Notes under the pieces: generated by a model
The model's database searches: none
What the model was told of the DNA's origin: nothing
What the model saw: the letters and a program-made list of their open reading frames with translations, nothing else
Position numbers and translations under genes: made by a program
Shown: in pieces, positions 1-5,343 of the stretch
Position numbering within the stretch: position 1 is the stretch's first letter
How the letters are laid out: every line of letters begins with the position of its first letter
Assembly: GCA_903930165.1 (NCBI GenBank)
Contig: CAIYXO010000018.1
Location: 1 to 5,343 of the forward strand
Direction: 5' to 3'
Length of the DNA: 5,343 nt
DNA from: an uncultured Verrucomicrobiota bacterium
GTDB taxonomy: Bacteria > Verrucomicrobiota > Verrucomicrobiia > Limisphaerales > UBA9464

Positions 1-20
1 CGGTCCGCGTCCAGCCGGGA

Positions 21-2171
21 TCAGCCTTCGAGGGCCTTGCGGGCCGGGATCCCGCCGAGTCCCTTCGCCTGCACCGTGGCCAGGGCGGCGCCGATGGTCT
101 CCTTCAGGGCGGGTTCGCCGGCCGAGGCCGCGAGCCGCACGAGGAGGGCGGACAACGTCAGGTTCTTCAGGTCCTCGGTGCCGATGCCGAAGTCGGCGAC
201 CCACTGGCGGACCTGGGTCTTGAACCGCTCCGGGTCGCCGTTGAAGAACGTCTCCTTGATGTCGGTGAGCGTGGCGCTGTTCTGGACCATGCGGTCGACC
301 GACTTCCCGGTGCCGATGCTGCGGACGACCTTCTCGAAGAAGTCGTTCTCGCCGCCGACGATGTCGATCTTGGCGTGGCGCAGGGCCTCGGAGACCACCC
401 CGGCGTTGGCCTGGGCCACGTCGCGCTGGACGTGGATGGCGGCCAGTTCGACGTCGCGGTCCTTCTGCAGGCGGAGCTTGAACTCCTCGTGCTCGCGTCC
501 GGCCTCGTGCAGCAGCTTCATCGCCTCGGCCTTCTGCTGGATGGCCTTGGCCTCGGCGGAGCCGCGGGCCTCGATGCCGGAGGCGGCGGCGAGCTCCTTC
601 GCCTTCGAGCCGCCGGCCTCCGCGGCCGCCTGGCTCTGCGTGTTCTCGGCCTGCACCGTGCCCTTGGCCTTGCTCACCTCGGCCTCGGCGAGACCGACCT
701 CGCGGATGGCGACCGCCTCGGACTTCCGCGCCTCGGCGCGGGCGACCACGACCTTCGCCTCGGCGAGGCCCTTGGCCGCCTCGCGGGCGGCGATGGCCTC
801 GGCGTCCTGCACGGCGGCATGGCGCTTCCGGTCGGAGGCCCGGGCCTCGGCGTCGGCCATGGTCTGCATGCGTTCGGCGTCCCGCAGCGCGGCCTCGCGG
901 GCGGCCTCCGCGGCGGTGATGGTCCGGATCTTCTCGGCCTCGGAGAGGTTCCGCTCCGACTCCTTCTGCGCCTCGGACGCCACGACCTTCTCGGTCTGGT
1001 CCTTCTTCGCGTTCATCTCGGCCTCGATGAGCGTCACCTCGCGGACCCGCTCCGCGGTCATGCGCGCCTCGATGTTGCGCTTCTCCTCCTCCTGCTGGGT
1101 GACGGCCTTCTGCTCGGCGACCACGGTCGCGCGGCGGCGTTCCACCTCGACGGCGGCCTCGGCGACCTTCACCTGGCGGTCCATGTCGGCCAGCGAGACG
1201 GTGCGCTCGCGGCGGACGCGAGCCTCCTCGCCCTCCTGGACGGCCTCCTGTTCGAGGCGCTGCTTCTCCTTGCGGACCGTGTATTCCCGCTCCTGCACGG
1301 CGCGGTTCATGTCCTCCTGGCGCAGGCGGATGGACTCCTCGGTCTCCAGGCGCTTGGACTCGACCTCCTGGCGGCGGGCCTCGATCACCTTGCGCGCCTC
1401 GGCCTCCTCGGTGGCCTTGACCTCGTTGATCGCACGGGTCTGGCGGGCGGTGTCCTCCTCGTTGCGGCGCTTCTGCTCCCGCTTCGCGATGTCGGCGTCG
1501 GCGTTCTCCTTCTCCACCTGCACCTGCGCGCGCTGGGAGAACTCGTTCGCGCTGACCCGTTCGCGCTGGGTGATCTCGGTGATCTTCCTGATGCCCTCGG
1601 AGTCGAGCACGTTGCTCGGATCGTGCTGGTCCAGCGGGGTCTGTTCGAGGTAGTCGATGGCGACGTCCTGCAGCTGGAATCCGTCGAGATCCTTGCCGAT
1701 CGTCAGCTGGATCTGCTCACGGAACTTGATGCGTTCGGTGAACAGCTCGTGGAATTCCATCTGCTTGCCGGCGGTCTTGAGCGCCTCCGAGAACTTGGCC
1801 TCGAACAGCTCGCGCAGCTGGGCCATGTCGGAGACGCGTTCGGAACCGAGCATCTGGGCGACCTTCCGCACCGACTCGGCGGTGGCGTCCACGCGGATGT
1901 AGAAGGCCACGGAGATGTCGGCGCGGATGTTGTCCTTGCAGACCAGCCCGTCCTTCCCCTTGCGGTGGATCTCGAGCTTCTTCACGGAGATGTCCACCAG
2001 CTCGAGGGTCTGGAGGAGTGGGACGCGGATCATCCAGTCGAACGACACGCGCATGCCGCCGAGGCCGACGATGAGTCCCGCCTTTCCGGGTGGGATCTTT
2101 CGGATGGTGAGGGCCACGGCGACGAGGACCAGCACGGCCAGGAAGGCGAGCGAGATCAGGATCGGGAGCAT
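21..2171 (-). CDS. Long flotillin-like SPFH-domain membrane protein (YqiK/FloT family)
   Basis: The 716-residue product looks like a bacterial flotillin, a scaffold of membrane microdomains. Residues 2-22 form one hydrophobic N-terminal segment, followed by the basic, Pro-containing junction RKIPPGKAG. An SPFH domain follows, roughly residues 23-205; its end, with DGFQLQDVAIDYLEQTPL (163-180) and GIRKITEITQRERV, closely resembles YqiK/flotillin proteins. Residues about 205-600 are a very long coiled coil, rich in Glu/Arg/Gln up to about 400 and then in Ala-Glu repeats as in flotillins. A flotillin-type tail follows (KIDIVGGENDFFEKV, 601-615), then a C-terminal segment with little recognisable character. 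Known flotillins are typically about 450-560 residues, so this one is long. I chose the ATG at 2169-2171 because the hydrophobic anchor begins there; the frame is open for 70 more codons upstream, but those are Pro/Arg-rich and unlike the family. No clear Shine-Dalgarno sequence precedes the start. The family is secure; the cellular client is unknown. Confidence 0.9.
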   Translation of the reverse strand: MLPILISLAFLAVLVLVAVALTIRKIPPGKAGLIVGLGGMRVSFDWMIRVPLLQTLELVDISVKKLEIHRKGKDGLVCKDNIRADISVAFYIRVDATAESVRKVAQMLGSERVSDMAQLRELFEAKFSEALKTAGKQMEFHELFTERIKFREQIQLTIGKDLDGFQLQDVAIDYLEQTPLDQHDPSNVLDSEGIRKITEITQRERVSANEFSQRAQVQVEKENADADIAKREQKRRNEEDTARQTRAINEVKATEEAEARKVIEARRQEVESKRLETEESIRLRQEDMNRAVQEREYTVRKEKQRLEQEAVQEGEEARVRRERTVSLADMDRQVKVAEAAVEVERRRATVVAEQKAVTQQEEEKRNIEARMTAERVREVTLIEAEMNAKKDQTEKVVASEAQKESERNLSEAEKIRTITAAEAAREAALRDAERMQTMADAEARASDRKRHAAVQDAEAIAAREAAKGLAEAKVVVARAEARKSEAVAIREVGLAEAEVSKAKGTVQAENTQSQAAAEAGGSKAKELAAASGIEARGSAEAKAIQQKAEAMKLLHEAGREHEEFKLRLQKDRDVELAAIHVQRDVAQANAGVVSEALRHAKIDIVGGENDFFEKVVRSIGTGKSVDRMVQNSATLTDIKETFFNGDPERFKTQVRQWVADFGIGTEDLKNLTLSALLVRLAASAGEPALKETIGAALATVQAKGLGGIPARKALEG

Positions 2172-2426
2172 GGAGTTCTGGGGTTCGCGTTCTGCGGTTC
2201 CGGGAGGGTTGTCCGGCGCCTGGACTCCGCCCAAACGGATCGGGCGACGTCGGGGTGCCGGGCTGTGATTAGGGAGACTCGCCGACGCCCGGGCGATTTG
2301 AAAGCCCGATGGCCGATTCCATCCGGGACATTCGTGATTCGCGATCCCCCACGGGGTGCCGGCGAGGCCCGGTCGCGACATCGCTGGGCGGAGCCCGTTC
2401 CAGGCACTTGGGGCGTGGGTGGGGGA
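2172..2426. other. Intergenic region between tsaC/sua5 and the flotillin gene
   Basis: This 255-base gap follows the tsaC/sua5 stop and precedes the flotillin start; both genes are on the minus strand. It should hold any flotillin promoter and any tsaC terminator, but I see neither clearly. The stretch from about 2262 to 2345 is somewhat richer in A/T than its surroundings. It contains an inverted repeat, cgggc at 2290-2294 and gcccg at 2304-2308 around a 9-base loop, adjoining the palindrome gcccgggc at 2287-2294. No T-run follows, so it is not a typical intrinsic terminator. Reading frames cross the gap on both strands, but they give low-complexity Pro/Arg/Gly peptides resembling no protein I know. 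The gap suggests separate transcription of the two genes, though read-through cannot be excluded. Confidence 0.6.
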
Positions 2427-3452
2427 TCAGGCGGCCGAGGCCCGGAGGAGCCGGTCGCGGAGGCCGTCCCATTCGCCACCCGGGGGGAGGGCCTCGACGA
2501 CGATGAGGGCCGCGCCCCGCGCGTCGCAGTCGTGCAGGTAGCCGTAGAAGGCGCGGGCGAAGGCCTCGGGGTCGTCGGGGATGAACGAGACGTTCGGGAA
2601 GCGGTCGGCGGAGGGGATCCGGGTGTGGGTCAGGATGTGTACGGGGCGTCCCTCGCTGAGTTCCGGGGCGATTTGGCGTGCCAGGTCCGATTCGTCGGCC
2701 CAGTCCAGGACCCGGAGCCGGGCGCGGGGCGAATAGTGGCGGGTGAGTTGGCCCGGGCTCCGGAGCGGTCCGTCGCCGGAGGGCGCCTTGGACGCCGCCG
2801 ACATTCCCTTGGCGTCCAGGCCGGCGGCCTCGGCGACCTGTGCCGCGGTGATCACCCCGGGTCTCAGGATCCGCGGGACCGGACCGGTCACGTCGACCAC
2901 CGTGCTCTCGATGCCCACCGCGCACCGGCCGCCGTCCACGATGAGCGGGACCCGGTCTCCGAGACCCTGGGCGACATGTTCGGCGCAGGTCGGGGAAAGG
3001 CGGTCGGAAGGGTTGGCGCTGGGGGCCGCGAGCGGGAATCCGCACTCGCGGATGACCGCCTGAATGAACGGGGGGGAGGGCCAGCGGAGCCCGACGGTGG
3101 GGCCGCCGGCGGTGACGACGTCGGGAATCCGGTCGGAGCGTGGAAGGATGAGCGTGAGGGGGCCGGGCCAGAAACGTGCCGCGAGGCGGTCCGCCAGCGG
3201 CGTCCAGTCCGCGCAGCATTCGCGGGCGAGGTTCGCGCTGGCGACGTGGACGATCACCGGGTTGTGGGCGGGTCGCCCCTTTGCGGCGTAGATCGCCTCG
3301 ACCGACGGCCCGGAGAAGGCGTTCGCCGCCAGGCCGTAGACAGTCTCCGTCGGCACCGCGGCGACCCCGCCCGAGCGCAGCACCGAGACGGTCCTCGCCA
3401 CGGCGGCGGCGAACATCGTCGGGGTGTGGGTGGGGAGGATCTCGGCGGACAT
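2427..3452 (-). CDS. tsaC: L-threonylcarbamoyladenylate synthase, two-domain Sua5 type
   Basis: This enzyme makes threonylcarbamoyl-AMP from L-threonine, bicarbonate and ATP in the cytoplasm; TsaD then transfers the threonylcarbamoyl group to A37 of ANN-decoding tRNAs (t6A). The 341-residue protein has an N-terminal YrdC/TsaC domain with PTETVYGLA (34-42), KGRPAHNP (58-65), WPGPLT (95-100), SANPSDRLSPT (145-155), DGGRCAVGIESTVVD (173-187) and RPG (197-199). The interdomain linker SPGQLTRHYSP (232-242) leads into a complete C-terminal Sua5 domain of about 100 residues, ending in a typical DRLLRASA helix. The length fits Sua5/YwlC proteins rather than single-domain TsaC (about 190). The start at ATG 3450-3452 has no evident Shine-Dalgarno sequence; Met13 (ATG 3414-3416) is an alternative that would keep every motif. 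It is divergent from panB across 113 bases. The other t6A genes (tsaB, tsaD, tsaE) are not in the window. Confidence 0.96.
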   Translation of the reverse strand: MSAEILPTHTPTMFAAAVARTVSVLRSGGVAAVPTETVYGLAANAFSGPSVEAIYAAKGRPAHNPVIVHVASANLARECCADWTPLADRLAARFWPGPLTLILPRSDRIPDVVTAGGPTVGLRWPSPPFIQAVIRECGFPLAAPSANPSDRLSPTCAEHVAQGLGDRVPLIVDGGRCAVGIESTVVDVTGPVPRILRPGVITAAQVAEAAGLDAKGMSAASKAPSGDGPLRSPGQLTRHYSPRARLRVLDWADESDLARQIAPELSEGRPVHILTHTRIPSADRFPNVSFIPDDPEAFARAFYGYLHDCDARGAALIVVEALPPGGEWDGLRDRLLRASAA

Positions 3453-3565
3453 CGGCCGGCGACGTTAGCCGCCCGTGGTGGCGGCGGGAACCGGAATGCG
3501 GGAGCCGGATTCCCTGTTTACCGGAGGCGGTCCCGGGCCACAGTCCGGCCGTGGAAGGAAACAAG
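3453..3565. promoter_or_regulatory. Divergent intergenic region between tsaC/sua5 and panB
   Basis: These 113 bases separate the divergent starts of tsaC/sua5 (minus) and panB (plus), so promoters for both must lie here or inside the neighbouring coding sequence. The only A/T-richer patch is around 3509-3521 (gattccctgttta). I could not pick out a convincing -35/-10 pair on either strand, nor an operator palindrome or riboswitch fold. The assignment as regulatory rests on gene arrangement alone. Confidence 0.4.
3553..3558 (+). promoter_or_regulatory. Ribosome binding site that sets the panB GTG start
   Basis: The purine run ggaagg lies 7 bases before the GTG at 3566-3568, a good spacing for a Shine-Dalgarno sequence. 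It overlaps the competing in-frame GTG at 3551-3553, whose nearest ggagg (3523-3527) is 23 bases away, too far to act. This favours 3566 as the panB start. It is the only clear Shine-Dalgarno sequence among the three gene starts visible in the window. Confidence 0.65.
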
Positions 3566-4324
3566 GTGACGGTGGGAACGGTCCGGTCCTGGAAGGGTGT
3601 CCGGAGATTCGGGGCCCTGACCGCCTACGACTATCCCGGGGCGCGGATCCTGGACGAGGCCGGCGTGCCGGTGATTCTCGTGGGTGATTCGCTCGGCATG
3701 GTGGTCCTGGGGCATCCGGACACGACCCACGTGACCCTGGCCGACATGCTCCACCACCTGACGGCGGTGGCGCGGGCACGGCCGCGGGCGTTGGTCGGGG
3801 CGGATCTGCCCATTGGCACCTATCGCACGCCGGAGGAGGCGGTCGCGTCCGCGCGGCGGTTGGCCGACGCCGGAGCGGAGTACGTCAAGGCCGAGGGGGG
3901 ACGGGAGATCCTACCCCAGATCCGTGCGATCGTGGCGGCGGGGATACCTTTCATGGGGCATCTCGGAATGCTTCCCCAGCATGTCCTCGAGGAAGGTGGG
4001 AAGTACCGGGTGAAGGGCCGCGACGACGCCGGGCGGCTGGGATTGTTGGAGGACGCCCGGGCGCTGGAGGCGGCGGGGGTGTTTGCCTGCGTGCTGGAGT
4101 TGGTCACGCCTCCCGTGGCGGCGGAGTTGACCCGTGAATGCCGTTCGATGGCCACCATCGGCATCGGAAGCGGACCGGACTGCGACGGCCAGATCCTGGT
4201 GACCCACGACCTGGTGGGGGCGTTCCCGTGGTTCACCCCGAAGTTCGCGACACCTCTGGCACGGACCGGCGAGGCGGCGCGGGCGGCGGCGGCGCAGTGG
4301 CTCAGCGCTGTGGCTGGGCGGTGA
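3566..4324 (+). CDS. panB: 3-methyl-2-oxobutanoate hydroxymethyltransferase (ketopantoate hydroxymethyltransferase)
   Basis: PanB transfers a hydroxymethyl group from 5,10-methylene-tetrahydrofolate to 3-methyl-2-oxobutanoate, giving ketopantoate, the first committed step of pantothenate and CoA synthesis. The 252-residue protein carries the family signatures in order: TAYDYPGA (19-26), VGDSLGM (39-45), GADLPIGTY (78-86), VKAEGG (107-112), MGHLGMLPQ (130-138), GGKYRVKGR (144-152), LELVTPP (177-183) and TIGIGSGPDCDGQILVTHD (197-215). By alignment with E. coli PanB as I recall it, the Mg-binding residues are Asp41, Asp80 and Glu110, with Lys108 and His132 at the active site and Glu178 at the catalytic acid/base position. 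The GTG start at 3566 is chosen from its ribosome binding site; GTG 3551 would add five residues. The protein ends soon after the last core helix, without the usual short C-terminal tail ending near a conserved His. No panC or panD is visible. Its last 23 bases overlap the convergent beta-helix gene. Confidence 0.96.
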   Translation: MTVGTVRSWKGVRRFGALTAYDYPGARILDEAGVPVILVGDSLGMVVLGHPDTTHVTLADMLHHLTAVARARPRALVGADLPIGTYRTPEEAVASARRLADAGAEYVKAEGGREILPQIRAIVAAGIPFMGHLGMLPQHVLEEGGKYRVKGRDDAGRLGLLEDARALEAAGVFACVLELVTPPVAAELTRECRSMATIGIGSGPDCDGQILVTHDLVGAFPWFTPKFATPLARTGEAARAAAAQWLSAVAGR

Positions 4325-5343
4325 AGAACGGGAGGAGGATTCCGCCCAGCCGTTCGGGCAGGACGCGCTCCTTCTTCGGGTTCTGGAGAGTGAGGCGGAA
4401 GGTCCTGCCCTGCCGCGTCTCGGAAACGATGGTCTGATAGGGGGCCCGGCTGTAGGAGGCCTCGGCCACATTGAAGGTCGCCTGGGCGTCCTCGACCACG
4501 AACATGGGATCCGCCTTCCATCCACCGGACGAGATGCAGAGGGCGCCCAGCAGTTCCGTCTTCCCGCCGCCGACGGTGCGGATGAGCGTCCCGGACATCT
4601 CGCTGGTGAGCCCGAAGATCCATACCGTCGCGTTGGTGTTCAGGATCTTGGTTCCCTCGTAGGCGACGTGGAACTGGCGCGCGAAGACGCGTTCGCGTTC
4701 GAAGACCCACGGTCCGGAGGAGCTGACGTTCTCGAGGAAGAGGTCGCCGTTGCCGGGGACCGTGCGTCCCTGGATGCCGAGGCAGTCCCGCACGACGAGG
4801 GTGCGTCGGGTGGCCTTCTCGAAGAAGGTGGAGGCTTTCGAGGAGGTGACCTCGAGGCGTTCGAAAACCACCACGGGAGGGTCTCCGTCCTCGACGCGGA
4901 AGGCGGGGGTGCCGGCGGGGAGGGCGAGGACCAGTCGGGCCTCGCAGCCGATGATCCGGCGGACGCGGCCGCGGAGCGTGACCGGCCGGTTGAAGGTCCA
5001 TACGCCGTTGGGGAAGCAGAGCGTCGGCGCCCCGGAGTCGATGGCCGTCTGGACGGCGAGGGAACAGTCCTCGCCGGTGTTGGGCACTCCGCCGAACCGG
5101 TGGGGCCCGGACCAGGCGGGCAACGGATCCCACGGAACGTCCGGGGTCTCCACCACGGGCAGGTTCAGGGTGTTGGTGATCGAGGGGAAGAGGGCGAAGG
5201 CGTCGTGCGAGAGGAATTCCTCGACGTCCTGGGTCTCCGGCTGGATGCGGTTGCCCCCCCGGTTCTCGACGAAGTTGGTGTAGCCCGGGGTGCGCAGGTT
5301 CCGGATGACAAGGGCGCCTCGGTTCTGGACCGGCGGATCCTGC
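4302..5343 (-). CDS. Pectate-lyase-superfamily (GH55-like) beta-helix protein, 5'-truncated by the window edge
   Basis: The visible part is 346 residues plus the stop, in a frame open to the right edge, so the N-terminus lies outside. A GTG at 5154-5156 could be mistaken for a start, but the 62 codons upstream read as good protein, including LVIRNLRTPGYTNFVENR (11-28), which looks like the closing rungs of an earlier beta-helix. After a linker with VPWDPLPAW comes a typical Pectate_lyase_3-type opening: NTGEDCSLAVQTAIDSG (88-104), then CFPNGVWTF (109-117). Later segments alternate short beta strands with Asn/Gly/Ser turns, such as LFLENVSSSGPWVFERE (201-217) and the Gly-rich TVGGGKTELLGALCISSGG (256-274). 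This suggests the second half of a two-domain GH55-like protein, probably exported and acting on or binding polysaccharide. No signal peptide can be seen and I cannot assign catalytic residues. The last 23 bases overlap panB on the opposite strand. Confidence 0.82.
   Translation of the reverse strand, partial: QDPPVQNRGALVIRNLRTPGYTNFVENRGGNRIQPETQDVEEFLSHDAFALFPSITNTLNLPVVETPDVPWDPLPAWSGPHRFGGVPNTGEDCSLAVQTAIDSGAPTLCFPNGVWTFNRPVTLRGRVRRIIGCEARLVLALPAGTPAFRVEDGDPPVVVFERLEVTSSKASTFFEKATRRTLVVRDCLGIQGRTVPGNGDLFLENVSSSGPWVFERERVFARQFHVAYEGTKILNTNATVWIFGLTSEMSGTLIRTVGGGKTELLGALCISSGGWKADPMFVVEDAQATFNVAEASYSRAPYQTIVSETRQGRTFRLTLQNPKKERVLPERLGGILLPFFTAQPQR

Noticed and set aside
37..1653. A 538-codon plus-strand open frame antisense to the flotillin gene
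   Set aside because: It is a Ser/Ala/Arg-rich shadow of the coiled-coil coding sequence, with no domain or motif that I recognise.
2290..2308. Inverted repeat as an intrinsic terminator, or as a tRNA T-arm on the minus strand
   Set aside because: The stem is only 5 base pairs with no following T-run. The minus-strand ggctttcaaatcgccc resembles a T-arm by chance, but no matching acceptor, D or anticodon arms can be built around it.
2172..2381. A 70-residue N-terminal extension of the flotillin
   Set aside because: The extra residues are Pro/Arg-rich and would put a long polar segment before the hydrophobic anchor that begins at the ATG at 2169-2171; flotillins begin close to that anchor.
2269..3564. 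A 431-codon minus-strand frame over tsaC
   Set aside because: It is Arg/Pro/Gly-rich, in another frame of a gene whose motifs are unmistakable; it is a GC-driven shadow.
3176..3565. An upstream ATG start for panB at 3176
   Set aside because: The added 130 residues are Arg/Pro/Ser-rich, unlike any PanB, and would lie antisense across the 5' part of tsaC; the GTG at 3566 with its ribosome binding site fits the family length far better.
375..3569. A 1064-codon open frame on the plus strand, antisense to the flotillin and tsaC genes
   Set aside because: Its product is Leu/Gly/Asp-rich low-complexity sequence, as expected from the complement of a Glu/Ala/Arg-rich coiled-coil gene in GC-rich DNA. 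It runs through two well-recognised genes and an intergenic gap and resembles no family.
3820..5133. A 437-codon minus-strand frame antisense to panB and in another frame of the beta-helix gene
   Set aside because: It has Arg/Pro/His-rich composition and no recognisable motif, and two well-supported genes occupy the same bases.

Overview
This is a GC-rich window (by eye about two thirds G+C) carrying four bacterial protein genes and no RNA gene, mobile element or CRISPR array that I can see. The long flotillin-type protein, the Sua5-type tRNA-modification enzyme and the polysaccharide-lyase-like beta-helix protein would fit the Verrucomicrobiota/Planctomycetota group. That is an inference from protein style, not a marker-based identification.

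Layout from left to right. Positions 21-2171 (minus) encode a 716-residue SPFH/flotillin-family membrane protein with an exceptionally long Glu/Ala/Arg-rich coiled coil. Positions 2172-2426 are a 255-base non-coding gap. Positions 2427-3452 (minus) encode a two-domain L-threonylcarbamoyladenylate synthase (TsaC/Sua5 type). Positions 3453-3565 are a short divergent intergenic region. Positions 3566-4324 (plus) encode PanB, ketopantoate hydroxymethyltransferase, starting at a GTG behind a good ribosome binding site. Positions 4302-5343 (minus) encode the C-terminal part of a pectate-lyase-superfamily (GH55-like) beta-helix protein. Its reading frame stays open to the right edge, so its true start lies outside the window. 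It overlaps the 3' end of panB by 23 bases in a convergent arrangement.

The genes do not form one pathway. TsaC/Sua5 (tRNA t6A synthesis) and PanB (pantothenate/CoA synthesis) are housekeeping enzymes that diverge from a shared 113-base region. The flotillin is a membrane-microdomain scaffold, and its usual NfeD partner is not in the window. The beta-helix protein probably binds or cleaves polysaccharide. I found no convincing new biological system. The points most worth checking are the unusual length of the flotillin coiled coil, the shortened PanB C-terminus that coincides with the convergent overlap, and the truncated beta-helix gene.
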